Notes: generated by a model from the sequence alone, not told the origin. DNA of 64,000 nt from Amycolatopsis thermoflava N1165 (GCF_000473265.1 NZ_KI421511.1:7785314-7849313); one strand, 5' to 3'. Shown: positions 7,381-16,721, counted from the first letter of the stretch. A program made the numbers and translations.

Positions 7381-8663
7381 TGCCCGATCGTCGCGTTCAT
7401 GTTGGCGGAGAACTGTTCCGGCGTGATCTGCTTGAGGAACAGCTGCTCCAGGTTGGTCAGCAGCGCGTCGGCCTGGCCGGGGGAGAGCGCCTGATCCCAG
7501 GACAGCTGGAAGTTCGGCGCCTTGCTCGCCATTTGGTACACGTAGGACAGGTACTGCGGGTCCTCGGTTTTCGCGAGCTTGTCCTCGATGCCGGTGAGCG
7601 GCGGCACCGAACCGCCGGCGAGCAGCGAGTCGACGTAGGAGTCGTTCATCAGGTCCTCGCGCAGGTAGCGCAGCGCGGCCTGCTTCTGCTCGTCGCTCGC
7701 GGTGGCCGAGACGGACCAGTAGTTGGCCGGGTTGCCGACGATGTTCGCCGGGTCGCCCTTGCCGCCGGGCACGGTGGGGAAGGTGGTCCAGCCGAGCTTG
7801 CCGCTCGAGATGAACTCGGGGTCGGCCTGCTTGATGGTGGGGAAGGCCCAGGAGCCCATCAGGTACATCGCGGCCTTGCCGGTGAACAGCAGCGCGGTGT
7901 CGGCGTTGCTGTCGGTCGCGATCGAGTTGAACCCGCGGACGAACCCGCCTGCGTCGACGAGCTGCTGGATCATCGTGTTGGCGCGGATGATCGCCGGGTC
8001 CGACCACGCGCCGGGCTTGCCCGCGACGATGTTGTTGAACACCTCGGGCCCGCCGATGCGGTCGACGAGGTACTCCTCCCACATCAGCTGCGGCCACTTG
8101 CTCTGCCCGCCGAGGGAGAACGGCGCGATGCCGGCCTCGTTGAACCGTGGCACCAGGGCCATCATCTCGTCCCACGTCTTCGGCGGCTGCGCGCCGATCC
8201 GGTCGAACAGTTCCTTGTTGTAGAACAGCACGACCGGTTGCATGCCGTTGTTCGGCACGGCGTAGGTCTTGCCGTCGAGCACGCCGGTGCGCGCCACCGA
8301 CGGCAGGAAGCGGTTCACGAACGCCGGGTCGTTCGCGGCCTCGCCGGACAGGTCCATGATCTTGCCGGAGTCCACCCAGGACTGGAGCAGGCCGCCGCTC
8401 CAGCTGAAGACCAGCGTCGGGGCCTCGTTGGCGCCGATCGCGGTGCGGATCTTCTGCTTGTACGCGTCGTTGCCGAAGTACTGCGCGTCGACCCCGGACG
8501 ACTCGAAGGACGTCCGGAACGTCTGCTCGTCGCCGCCGGTGAGCGCCCACGCGGTGGCGCCGCCCCCGCCGGAGGGACCGCTGGAGCCGCACGCGGTGGT
8601 GAGGGAGAGAACCGCGGCCAGGCCGGCCGCGATCACGGCGGTGCGCCGCTTGACCAGTGTCAT
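7377..8663 (-). CDS. sugar-binding lipoprotein (extracellular solute-binding, family 1)
   Basis: A 428-residue substrate-binding protein. It has a lipoprotein signal: positively charged start (KRR), hydrophobic core, then LSLTTAC at about residues 19-25, so the protein would be lipid-anchored outside the membrane. The mature part shows family-1 features such as GKTYAVPNNG, KTWDEMMALV, AAMYLMGSWAFPTIK and a Trp-rich C-terminal half. The ATG at 8663 has a GGGGAAGG ribosome site about ten bases upstream. It heads the importer operon, and the CCGAAA-N2-TTTCGG operator lies about 24 bases upstream of the start. The ligand is probably an oligosaccharide cleaved by the neighbouring GH3 enzyme; that is inference. 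Confidence 0.92.
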   Translation of the reverse strand: MTLVKRRTAVIAAGLAAVLSLTTACGSSGPSGGGGATAWALTGGDEQTFRTSFESSGVDAQYFGNDAYKQKIRTAIGANEAPTLVFSWSGGLLQSWVDSGKIMDLSGEAANDPAFVNRFLPSVARTGVLDGKTYAVPNNGMQPVVLFYNKELFDRIGAQPPKTWDEMMALVPRFNEAGIAPFSLGGQSKWPQLMWEEYLVDRIGGPEVFNNIVAGKPGAWSDPAIIRANTMIQQLVDAGGFVRGFNSIATDSNADTALLFTGKAAMYLMGSWAFPTIKQADPEFISSGKLGWTTFPTVPGGKGDPANIVGNPANYWSVSATASDEQKQAALRYLREDLMNDSYVDSLLAGGSVPPLTGIEDKLAKTEDPQYLSYVYQMASKAPNFQLSWDQALSPGQADALLTNLEQLFLKQITPEQFSANMNATIGQ

Positions 8664-8686
8664 GATGCGCCTTCCCCATCGAAGGT

Positions 8687-8700
8687 CCGAAAGTTTTCGG
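8687..8700. promoter_or_regulatory. LacI-type operator 1
   Basis: CCGAAAGTTTTCGG, a perfect 6-2-6 palindrome, lies just upstream of the binding-protein gene. The same pattern recurs at 8787-8800, next to the LacI-family regulator gene, which fits binding by that regulator. Confidence 0.7.
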
Positions 8701-8777
8701 AAACACTCTGGTGTGTGTCGGAAGATATGCGCCTCGCCCGGACCCGTCAAGAGCTGTTTCGACGAGGAAAATAGCGT

Positions 8778-8800
8778 TATAGTCGCCTGAAACTTTTCGG
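8778..8800 (+). promoter_or_regulatory. regulator promoter -10 with LacI-type operator 2
   Basis: TATAGT at 8778-8783 is a good -10 element for the regulator gene. CTGAAACTTTTCGG at 8787-8800 matches operator 1 in all but one arm position. It falls where transcription would begin, so binding there would repress the regulator and glucosidase genes. Confidence 0.55.
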
Positions 8801-8823
8801 CAAGAACATGGTTGGAGGGTGCG

Positions 8824-9843
8824 GTGCCGGCGCGTTCTCAGCGGGCGACGCTCGCGATGGTGGCCGAGGCCGCCGGGGTTTCGCTGCCGACGGTCTCCAA
8901 GGTGCTCAACGGCCGCGGCGACGTGGCGGCGGCGACCCGGCAGCGGGTCCAGGACGTGCTGAAGGACCTGGGTTACGTGCCCCAGCCCGGGCGGCGCACG
9001 GTCGGGCCCGCGCGCGTGGTGGACCTGGTGTTCGACGACCTGGTGAGCCCCTATTCGCTGGAGGTCCTGCGCGGGGTCACCGAGGCGGGCGCGGAAACCG
9101 GGGTGGACGTCGTGGTCGGGCGCCTGCCGGAGTCCGACGACGACGACTGGGCGCGGCGCCTGAGCCTGGCCGGCCGCGAAGGGCTGATCGTGGTCACCTC
9201 CGAGCTGACCCGCGCACAGGTCGAGGGCTTCGCGCGGGCCGGGCTGCCGCTCGTGGTGATCGACCCGCTGAACCTGCCGCGCGTCGAGGTGACCAGCGTC
9301 GGCGCCACCAACTGGAACGGCGGGGTGTCCGCCACCGAACACCTGTTGCAGCTGGGCCACCGGCGCATCGCCTACGCCGGCGGGCCGGTGCAGGCCTCCT
9401 GCAGCCAGGCCCGCCAGCACGGCTATCGCGCGGCGCTGGAGAACGCCGGCGTGACCGTCGACCCGCGGCTGATCCTGCACGGCGCCTTCGGCTACCCGGA
9501 CGGACTGGAGATGGGCGGGCGGCTGCTCGACCTGCCGGAGCCGCCGACCGCCGTGTTCGCGGCCAGCGACGCGACCGCGCTGGGCGTGATGGAAGCCGCC
9601 CGGCGGCGGGGACTGCGCGTGCCCGAGGACCTGTCGGTCGTCGGGTTCGACGACACCATGCTCGCCGAGCTGGCCACGCCCGCGCTGACCACCGTGCGGC
9701 AGCCGTTGCAGGACATGGGCCGCGTCGCGCTGCGCACGCTGATGCGGCTCGCTGCCGGCGAAACCCTCGACTCCCACCACGTGGAGCTGGCCACCAACCT
9801 GGTGGTGCGCGATTCGACGACGAACCTGCGAGGAGCACCATGA
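8824..9843 (+). CDS. LacI-family transcriptional regulator
   Basis: A 339-residue repressor. The N-terminal helix-turn-helix (TLAMVAEAAGVSLPTVSKVLNG) is followed by a hinge and a periplasmic-binding-protein-like sensor domain ending with SVVGFDDTMLAEL and TTVRQPL, both typical. The GTG at 8824 was preferred over a TTG at 8812 because GGAGGG lies at 8814-8819. The stop overlaps the ATG of the glucosidase gene (ATGA). It is divergent from the sugar importer, with two near-identical palindromes in between, so it most likely represses both units and releases on binding the imported sugar or its product. Confidence 0.92.
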   Translation: MPARSQRATLAMVAEAAGVSLPTVSKVLNGRGDVAAATRQRVQDVLKDLGYVPQPGRRTVGPARVVDLVFDDLVSPYSLEVLRGVTEAGAETGVDVVVGRLPESDDDDWARRLSLAGREGLIVVTSELTRAQVEGFARAGLPLVVIDPLNLPRVEVTSVGATNWNGGVSATEHLLQLGHRRIAYAGGPVQASCSQARQHGYRAALENAGVTVDPRLILHGAFGYPDGLEMGGRLLDLPEPPTAVFAASDATALGVMEAARRRGLRVPEDLSVVGFDDTMLAELATPALTTVRQPLQDMGRVALRTLMRLAAGETLDSHHVELATNLVVRDSTTNLRGAP

Positions 9844-12152
9844 CGGAACCGACCTGGCGCGACAGCGCGCTGCCCGCCGCCGCCCGAGCCGAGGCGCTGC
9901 TGGCGGAGATGACCCTCGAAGAGAAGGTGGCGCAGCTGGGCAGCGCATGGCCGGGCAACGAGCAGCTGAACGGCAACGTCGCGCCGATGCAGGACGTCTT
10001 CGCGCGTGGCGGGGTGCCGTTCGAGCAGGCGCGGGAGAACGGCATCGGGCACCTGACGCGGGTGTTCGGCACGGCGCCGGTCAGCGCGGCCGACGGCGCG
10101 GCGCGTGTTGAGGCGCTGCAGCGGGAGATCGTCGAGGAGACCCGGCTCGGCATCCCGGCGATCGTGCACGAGGAATGCCTGACCGGGTTCACCACCTACG
10201 GCGCCACGGTCTACCCGGCGGCGCTGGCGTGGGCGGCGACGTTCGACCCGGAGCTGGTCGAGCGGATGGCGTCGGCGATCGCGGACGACATGCGCGCTTC
10301 CGGGGTGCACCAGGGCCTGTCGCCGGTGCTGGACGTCGTGCGGGACTACCGGTGGGGCCGGGTCGAGGAGACCCTCGGTGAGGACCCCTACCTGGTCGGC
10401 ACGCTCGGCGCCGCGTACGTGCGCGGCCTGGAGCGCAACGGGATCGTCGCCACGCTCAAGCACTTCGCCGGGTACTCGGCGTCGCGCGCGGCCCGCAACC
10501 ACGCGCCGGTGTCGATCGGCCAGCGGGAGCTGCGGGACGTGATCCTGCCGCCGTTCGAGATGGCGATCCGCGAGGGTGGGGCGCGCTCGGTGATGAACGC
10601 CTACGTCGACCTCGACGGGGTGCCCGCGGCGGCGAACGCGCCGCTGCTGACCGGGATCCTGCGGGACGAGTGGGGTTTCGAGGGCGTGGTGGTGTCCGAC
10701 TACTGGGCCATCGCGTTCCTGGGCAGCATGCACCGGGTCGCCGACAGCACCGGGCAGGCCGGGGCGCTCGCGCTGGCTGCGGGCATCGACGTCGAGCTGC
10801 CGGACACCCTGTGCTACGGCAAGGAACTCGTCGAGCTGGTGCGATCGGGCGAGGTGCCGGAGTCCCTTGTGGACCGCGCGGTCGGGCGGCTGCTGCGTCA
10901 GAAGGCGGAGCTTGGCCTGCTCGACGCGGACTGGGCGCCGCGGGCGCGGCCGGTGGACCTGGACTCGCCACGCAACCGCGCGATCGCGCGGGAACTGGCG
11001 GAGAAGTCGGTGGTGCTGCTGGCCAACGACGGCACGCTGCCGTTGCGCGCGAAGCGGATCGCGGTCGTCGGCCCGTGCGCGGACGACCCGTTGGCGTTCA
11101 TGGGCTGCTACTCCTACCCGAACCACGTGCTGCCGCGCTATCCCGAGTACGGCATCGGTGTCGACGCGCCGTCGCTGCTGGAGTCGCTGCGCGCGGAACT
11201 GCCGGACGCGGTGATCACTTCGGCGGCCGGCTGCCCGATCCGCGACGAGGACCGGTCCGGCTTCGCCGAAGCAGTGAAAGCCGCGCGAGACGCGGACGTG
11301 TGCATCGCGGTGGTCGGCGACCGCGCGGGCCTGTTCGGCGAGGGCACCTCCGGCGAGGGCTGCGACGCGCCGGACCTGCGCCTGCCCGGCGTGCAGGACG
11401 AGCTGCTGACGGAACTGCTGGCCACCGGCACGCCGGTGGTGGTGGTCGTGGTGTCCGGCCGTCCGTACGCGCTGGGGGACCACACCGGGGCGGCGGCCCT
11501 GGTGCAGGCGTTCATGCCCGGCGAGGAGGGCGGGCCCGCGCTGGCGGGTGTCCTGTCTGGACGGACGAACTTCGGCGGGCGGCTTCCGGTGCAGGTGCCG
11601 CGGGTGGCCGGCGCGCAGCCGAGCACCTACCTGCAGCCCCCGCTCGGCGGCAACAGCGAGGGCATCAGCAACCTCGACCCGAGCCCGCTGTTCCCGTTCG
11701 GGCACGGCATCTCCTACACCACGTTCGACTACGAGGACCTGACGCTGAGCGCCCGCGAGGTGCCGACCGACGGTGCGGTCGAGGTCTCGGTGCGGGTGCG
11801 CAACTCCGGCGACCGCGCCGGGGACGAGGTTGTGCAGCTGTACTTCAGCGACGTGCTGGCGCAGGTGACCCGCCCGGTGCGGCAGCTGGCCGGGTTCGCG
11901 CGGGTCACCCTCGACGCGGGGGAGGCGCGCACGGTGACGTTCCGGCTGCACGCCGACCGGCTCGCGTTCACCGGACTGGACCTGCGCCGGATCGTCGAAC
12001 CCGGCACGATCGAGGTGTTCGCCGGCCGCTCGGCCGACGACCTGCCCTGCCGCGCCGCGTTCGAGCTGACCGGCCCGGTGCGCGAGGCCGGGCACGACCG
12101 CGTGCTGACCACACCGGTTCAGTCGCCCGGGGAGACCAGCCCGGTTTCGTAG
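9840..12152 (+). CDS. GH3 family beta-glucosidase/beta-xylosidase
   Basis: A 770-residue glycoside hydrolase. Order of parts: the (beta/alpha)8 domain with KHFAGYS and the nucleophile loop GVVVSDYWA, where the Asp is the predicted catalytic nucleophile; the alpha/beta sandwich with VVGDRAGLFGEGTSGEG; then a C-terminal fibronectin-like domain (EVSVRVRNSGDRAGDEVVQLYFSD begins it). No signal peptide is seen, so it works in the cytoplasm on imported oligosaccharide. AGGAG lies at 9831-9835 before the ATG, which overlaps the stop of the LacI gene. The last 34 bases overlap the convergent response-regulator gene. Whether it acts on glucosides or xylosides cannot be told. Confidence 0.92.
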   Translation: MTEPTWRDSALPAAARAEALLAEMTLEEKVAQLGSAWPGNEQLNGNVAPMQDVFARGGVPFEQARENGIGHLTRVFGTAPVSAADGAARVEALQREIVEETRLGIPAIVHEECLTGFTTYGATVYPAALAWAATFDPELVERMASAIADDMRASGVHQGLSPVLDVVRDYRWGRVEETLGEDPYLVGTLGAAYVRGLERNGIVATLKHFAGYSASRAARNHAPVSIGQRELRDVILPPFEMAIREGGARSVMNAYVDLDGVPAAANAPLLTGILRDEWGFEGVVVSDYWAIAFLGSMHRVADSTGQAGALALAAGIDVELPDTLCYGKELVELVRSGEVPESLVDRAVGRLLRQKAELGLLDADWAPRARPVDLDSPRNRAIARELAEKSVVLLANDGTLPLRAKRIAVVGPCADDPLAFMGCYSYPNHVLPRYPEYGIGVDAPSLLESLRAELPDAVITSAAGCPIRDEDRSGFAEAVKAARDADVCIAVVGDRAGLFGEGTSGEGCDAPDLRLPGVQDELLTELLATGTPVVVVVVSGRPYALGDHTGAAALVQAFMPGEEGGPALAGVLSGRTNFGGRLPVQVPRVAGAQPSTYLQPPLGGNSEGISNLDPSPLFPFGHGISYTTFDYEDLTLSAREVPTDGAVEVSVRVRNSGDRAGDEVVQLYFSDVLAQVTRPVRQLAGFARVTLDAGEARTVTFRLHADRLAFTGLDLRRIVEPGTIEVFAGRSADDLPCRAAFELTGPVREAGHDRVLTTPVQSPGETSPVS

Positions 12153-12775
12153 GCGAGGACGACGGCCTGGGCGCGGTCGCGCAACGACAGCTTGGCGAAG
12201 ATGCGGGCCACGTGGGTCTTGACCGTCGCCTCGCTGAGCGTCAGCTCCGCGGCGATCTCGGCGTTCGACCGGCCCCGCGCGACGAGGGTGAGGACCTCCA
12301 GTTCGCGCGGGGTCAGGACGGCGAGGTCGCGGTGCGGCGCCGGGCGTGCTTGCCCCGCGGCGAAACGTTCCACCAGCCGCCGGGTGATCGACGGGGCCAG
12401 CAGCGCGTCGCCGGTGCCGACCAGGCGCACCGCGGCCACCAGGTGCTCGGGGGTGACGTCCTTGAGCAGGAAGCCGCTGGCCCCGGCGGCGAGCGCGTCG
12501 TAGACGTAGCGGTCGAGGTCGAACGTGGTCAGCATGAGCACCCGGCAGCCGGGGTCGCGCGCCAGGATGCGGCGCGCGGCCTCCAGGCCGTCCATCGCCG
12601 GCATCCGGATGTCCATGAGCACGACGTCCGGCTCCAGGTCGCGGACGGTGGCAACGGCCTCCGCGCCGTCCGCCGCCTCGCCCACGACGTCGACGCCGCC
12701 GGAGGCGAGGATCATCCGGAAGCCGGTGCGCACCAGGGCCTGGTCGTCGGCGATCACCACGCGCGGCCCGGTCAC
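12119..12775 (-). CDS. NarL/LuxR-type response regulator
   Basis: A 218-residue two-component regulator. The receiver domain has the acid pair in VIADDQ near residue 10, the phosphorylation Asp in DVVLMDIRMP near 55, and the conserved Lys in GFLLKDV. A LuxR-type DNA-binding helix-turn-helix (LTPRELEVLTLVARG, then AELTLSEATVKTHVARI) ends the protein. The GTG start at 12775 overlaps the stop of the sensor kinase. The pair is divergent from an ABC exporter, the usual arrangement for a stress-responsive efflux system. Confidence 0.93.
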   Translation of the reverse strand: MTGPRVVIADDQALVRTGFRMILASGGVDVVGEAADGAEAVATVRDLEPDVVLMDIRMPAMDGLEAARRILARDPGCRVLMLTTFDLDRYVYDALAAGASGFLLKDVTPEHLVAAVRLVGTGDALLAPSITRRLVERFAAGQARPAPHRDLAVLTPRELEVLTLVARGRSNAEIAAELTLSEATVKTHVARIFAKLSLRDRAQAVVLAYETGLVSPGD

Positions 12776-13569
12776 GGCCGCTCCAGCGGGATCTTCGCCC
12801 GGACCCGGAACCCGCCGCCGATGCGCCGCCGGGCGTCCAGGTCGCCGCCGAACACGGCCACGCGCTGCCGCAACCCGAGTAGGCCGCGTCCCTCCTCGGT
12901 CTCGCCGGACGGGGCCGGCGCGTCCCCGGACAGCACGCTGGGCCCGCTGTTGAGCACCTCGACCCGCAGGTAGCGGTCGGAGTACCGGACAGTCACCTCC
13001 GCCTGCCGCCCGTCGCCGTGCTTGAGTGCGTTGGTGAGCGCTTCCTGGATGATCCGGTACGCCGTCAGGTCCACACCGGACGGCAGCGGCCGCGGCTCGC
13101 CGGACACGCGGACCTCCACCGGCAGCCCGGCGAACGCGATCCGGTCGATCAGCGGGCTGAGCCTGCTCAGGCTGGGTTGCGGCGACAGGTCCGCGGTCTC
13201 GTCACCGTCGGCGGGCGGGGCGAGCACGCCGAGCAGGTTCCGCAGCTCGGTCATCGTGTCCCGCCCGGCCGCCTCGACCGCTTCCAGCGCCGTCGCGGCC
13301 TGCCCGGGTTCGGTCGCGAGCACCCGGCGCGCGGCCCCGGTCTGCACCACCATGACGCTCACGTTGTGGCTGACGATGTCGTGCAGCTCCCGCGCGATCC
13401 GGGCCCGCTCGTCGTCGACCGCGCTGCGCGCCGCGCTTTCCCGTTCCCGCTCCAGCAGCCAGCCGCGCTCCTCCAGCGCCCTCGCGAACGCCCGCCGCGC
13501 GCGCCCGAGCCGGACCGCCAGCACCGCGGCCACCAGGCACGCCACCGCGGCGACAACCAGTTCCCACAC
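12772..13569 (-). CDS. DesK-like sensor histidine kinase
   Basis: A 265-residue kinase of the HisKA_3 class. Only one membrane helix (residues 3-22) is seen, so it is a short form without the usual four- to six-helix sensor. The phospho-acceptor is the His in RARIARELHDIVSHN. The ATPase domain carries YRIIQEALTNALKHG (N box) and GRGLLGLRQRV (G box). The start is a GTG at 13569. It is coupled to the response regulator downstream and divergent from the ABC exporter. With so little outside the cell, the signal may be a membrane state or a partner protein, possibly the exporter; that is inference. Confidence 0.9.
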   Translation of the reverse strand: MWELVVAAVACLVAAVLAVRLGRARRAFARALEERGWLLERERESAARSAVDDERARIARELHDIVSHNVSVMVVQTGAARRVLATEPGQAATALEAVEAAGRDTMTELRNLLGVLAPPADGDETADLSPQPSLSRLSPLIDRIAFAGLPVEVRVSGEPRPLPSGVDLTAYRIIQEALTNALKHGDGRQAEVTVRYSDRYLRVEVLNSGPSVLSGDAPAPSGETEEGRGLLGLRQRVAVFGGDLDARRRIGGGFRVRAKIPLERP

Positions 13570-13698
13570 CCGGCAACTGTGTCAGGACCCGGAGCGATAC
13601 GCATCCACCGCCGGACTACATCCCCGGGATGACCCGCGCCGGGAGTTACCTCCCCGGACCGATGCCGGTACCGGGCCGCTGCCCGCAGGATGGCCGGC

Positions 13699-14397
13699 GT
13701 GACCAGAGATGACGGCGCGGTCGTGCGGTTGACCGACGTGCGCAAGGAGTACAGCGAATCGGTCGCCCTGGACGGGGTCTCCCTGGAGATCCGGGCCGGG
13801 GAGGCGGTCGCGGTGATGGGACCCTCCGGCAGCGGCAAGTCCACGCTGCTGAACATGGTGGCCGGGCTGGACCGCCCGACGTCCGGCTCGGTCGTCGTGC
13901 ACGGCGAGGACCTGGGGAAGCTCAACGAGACCGGGCTGGCGCTGTTCCGCCGCCGCCGGATCGGCATGATCTTCCAGTTCTTCAACCTGCTCGACGACCT
14001 GCCCGCGCTGGACAACGTGGCGCTCGCCGCCCAGCTCACCGGCACCCCGGCCGGCCAGGCCCGCAAGCGCGCGCTCGAACTGCTCGACGAGCTCGGCATC
14101 GCCGGGCGCCGCAACATCTACCCGGCCCGGCTGAGCGGCGGCGAGCGGCAGCGCGTCGCGGTCGCGCGGGCGCTGATGAACCGGCCCGCGCTGCTGCTGG
14201 CCGACGAGCCGACCGGCGCGCTGGACAGCCGATCCGGCGAGCAGGTGATGGACCTGCTGCTCGACCTCAACCAGATCGGGCAGACGCTGCTGCTGGTGAC
14301 GCACGACGAGCGGCTCGCCACCCGGTGCGCGAGCCGCGTGGTCGAGGTCGCCGACGGGCGGGTCGCGCGCGAGACCAGCCTGGAGCGGACGCCGTGA
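13699..14397 (+). CDS. MacB/LolD-type ABC transporter ATP-binding protein
   Basis: A 232-residue ATPase with Walker A GPSGSGKST, Q-loop FQFFNLL, signature LSGGERQR, Walker B ALLLADEPTG and the switch His in VTHDE. This set is characteristic of the LolD/MacB subfamily that powers FtsX-like permeases. The GTG at 13699 is favoured because AGGATGG sits at a normal distance upstream; an ATG at 13690 is the alternative but leaves no room for a ribosome site. The stop overlaps the start of the permease gene (GTGA). It probably expels an antimicrobial or lipid-like substrate, controlled by the divergent two-component genes. Confidence 0.93.
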   Translation: MTRDDGAVVRLTDVRKEYSESVALDGVSLEIRAGEAVAVMGPSGSGKSTLLNMVAGLDRPTSGSVVVHGEDLGKLNETGLALFRRRRIGMIFQFFNLLDDLPALDNVALAAQLTGTPAGQARKRALELLDELGIAGRRNIYPARLSGGERQRVAVARALMNRPALLLADEPTGALDSRSGEQVMDLLLDLNQIGQTLLLVTHDERLATRCASRVVEVADGRVARETSLERTP

Positions 14398-16721
14398 GCG
14401 CGGTGTGGCGGGTGGCGCGGGCCGCGGTGGGGCGCCGCCGGCTCCAGACCGCGGTGATCGGGCTGGTGGTGACCATCTCCACGGCGACGATCGTGCTGGC
14501 GCTCGGGCTGCTGGTGTCGTCGTCGGCCCCCTTCGACCGTGCGCACGAGCAGCAGAGCGGAGCGGACCTGGTCGCGGCGTTCGACCGCACCCTGGTGGCC
14601 GACGAACAGTTGACGGCGGCCGCCGCGGGCGCCGAGGCGGCGGCCGGGCCGTTCGCCCAGCTCACCCTCGACACCTCGCAGAGCGCGCAACGCGTCGGCC
14701 CGTCCCTGACCACCGTGGGGCGCGCGGACCCCGGCGGGCCGGTGGACCGGGTCGACGTGTGGGAGGGCCGGTGGGCCGCCGCGCCGGGCGAGATCGTCCT
14801 GAACCTGGTCCCCGGCACCACCCTGGTGCCGCTCGGGACCCGGATCGAGGTTCCCGGCCGTCCCGCGCTGACCGTCGTCGGGTTCGCCTACTCGGTGAGC
14901 GCGTCCGCCGACGCGTGGGTCACCCCCGCCCAGGCGGTGGCGTTGCAGCCCACCGCGAGCCAGATGCTCTACCGGTTCACCGCGAGTGCGACCGCCGCGG
15001 AGATCAGCGCCGGGCAGGCGGCGGTGACGGCCGGGCTGCCGCCCGGTGCGCTGCTGGGCGCGCAGTCCTACCTCACGGTGAAGCAGCACCTCGCCACCGA
15101 GGTCGGGGTGTACGTGCCGTTCCTCGTCGTCTTCGGGTTCCTCGGGCTCGCGGTCGCGGTGCTGATCGTCGCCAACGTGGTCGGCGGCGCGGTGGTGGCC
15201 GGGTACCGCGACATCGGGATGCTCAAGGCGCTCGGCTTCAGCCCGAACCAGGTGATGGGGGTGTACCTGGTGATGGTCACCGTCCCCTCCGCCGCCGGCT
15301 GCGTGCTGGGCACGGTGCTCGGCAACGTGGTCGCGCGGCCGTTGCTGGCCGACGCGTTCCAGGTCTTCGGCGCGGGCGCGGTCGGCATCGACGTCTGGGT
15401 GGACATCGCGGCGTTGCTCGGGATGCCCGCCGTGGTCGCCTTGGCCGCGCTGGTGTCCGCGCTGCGGGCGCGCCGGTTGCCTGCGGCGGTGGCGATCAGC
15501 GCGGGCAGCGCGCCCCGGCCCGGGCGGGCGCTCGCCGTGCAGCGCTGGTTGTCGGGCCTGCGGCTGCCGCGGTCGGTGAGCCTCGGCCTCGGGGTCCCGT
15601 TCGCCCGCCCGGCACGCAGCGGCCTGACGCTGGCCGCGGTCGTCCTCGGCGTCACCACCGTGACGCTCGCGATCGGCGTGACGTTGTCGGTGAACGCCTA
15701 CAACTCGGCGGTGCGGCCGTCCCACCCGGACCGCATCGACGTGGTGGCGGGCGGGCCGGCGCTGTCGGACGGCGCGTCGCCGAAGCCGGGCGGCCCCGGT
15801 GTCACGACCACGCTGACCGACGCCGAGGACGAGGCGCTGCTGCGCTCGACCCCCGGCGCGGAGCTCGTCGCCGCGGTGGCCACGAAGAACGTCAACGTGG
15901 TCGGCGGGCAGCAGACCGCGACGGTCGAGTTCTCCCGCGGCGACTCGGCGGCCCTCGCCCCCCAGGTCACGAGCGGCCACTGGCCGGACGGGCCGGGGCA
16001 GGTCGCGGTGCCGTCGAGGTTCCTGAACCAGCGCGGGCTCGCGCTCGGCGACACCGTCACCGTGGAACTTGCCGGGCAGCGCACCCCGGTGCGGATCGTC
16101 GGCGTCGTGCTGACCAACAACGCCGACACGATCTTCGCCGACTGGTCCACCCTGACGCTCCTCGACCCAGCCGCGCGGGCCGACACCTACACGGTCGAAC
16201 TCGCGCCGGGCACCGACCAGCAGGCCTACCGCGCCGCGGTCGAGGCCGGCGACCCCGGCCTGACCGTGCTGCCCCCGCGCGACGGGACGTCGAGCCAGGC
16301 CGTGGTGCTCATCAGCTCCGCCACGCTCCTGACGCTGGTGCTGGGCGCCGTCGCCGCGCTCGGCGTGTTCAACACCGTCGTCCTCAACGCCCGCGAACGG
16401 CGGCGCGACCTCGGCATGCTGAAGTCGATCGGCATGACACCGCGCCAGGTCACCGTGATGCTGGTGACCTCGATGGGCGCGCTGGGACTGGTCGGCGGGC
16501 TGATCGGCGTGCCGCTCGGGATCCTCGCGCACCGGGTGGTCGCCCCCGCGATGATGCGCGCGGCCCAGTCCGACGTCTTCGGCTTCGTCCTGGACGTCTA
16601 CCGCGCGCCGATGGCGGCCCTGCTGGCGCTGGCCGGCATCGTCATCGCGGTGGCGGGTGCGTTCATCCCGGCGCGCGGCGCGGCGCGGACGCCCATCGCG
16701 GCCGTCCTGCGCAGCGAATGA
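14394..16721 (+). CDS. FtsX-like ABC transporter permease
   Basis: A 775-residue permease with the duplicated FtsX arrangement. The first helix is near residues 17-40. A long extracytoplasmic domain follows, then three helices around 240-370 with GYRDIGMLKALGFSPNQV. A second cluster comes after, with the matching RRRDLGMLKSIGMTPRQV in the C-terminal three helices. This doubled layout is usual in actinobacteria. It is translationally coupled to the ATPase gene. The substrate is unknown; peptide antibiotics are common for such systems next to DesK-type regulators. Confidence 0.9.
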   Translation: MSAVWRVARAAVGRRRLQTAVIGLVVTISTATIVLALGLLVSSSAPFDRAHEQQSGADLVAAFDRTLVADEQLTAAAAGAEAAAGPFAQLTLDTSQSAQRVGPSLTTVGRADPGGPVDRVDVWEGRWAAAPGEIVLNLVPGTTLVPLGTRIEVPGRPALTVVGFAYSVSASADAWVTPAQAVALQPTASQMLYRFTASATAAEISAGQAAVTAGLPPGALLGAQSYLTVKQHLATEVGVYVPFLVVFGFLGLAVAVLIVANVVGGAVVAGYRDIGMLKALGFSPNQVMGVYLVMVTVPSAAGCVLGTVLGNVVARPLLADAFQVFGAGAVGIDVWVDIAALLGMPAVVALAALVSALRARRLPAAVAISAGSAPRPGRALAVQRWLSGLRLPRSVSLGLGVPFARPARSGLTLAAVVLGVTTVTLAIGVTLSVNAYNSAVRPSHPDRIDVVAGGPALSDGASPKPGGPGVTTTLTDAEDEALLRSTPGAELVAAVATKNVNVVGGQQTATVEFSRGDSAALAPQVTSGHWPDGPGQVAVPSRFLNQRGLALGDTVTVELAGQRTPVRIVGVVLTNNADTIFADWSTLTLLDPAARADTYTVELAPGTDQQAYRAAVEAGDPGLTVLPPRDGTSSQAVVLISSATLLTLVLGAVAALGVFNTVVLNARERRRDLGMLKSIGMTPRQVTVMLVTSMGALGLVGGLIGVPLGILAHRVVAPAMMRAAQSDVFGFVLDVYRAPMAALLALAGIVIAVAGAFIPARGAARTPIAAVLRSE

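Noticed and set aside
9492-12095. 867-codon minus-strand frame opposite the GH3 gene
   Set aside because: Shadow of the GH3 frame; its His/Arg-rich translation has no domain.
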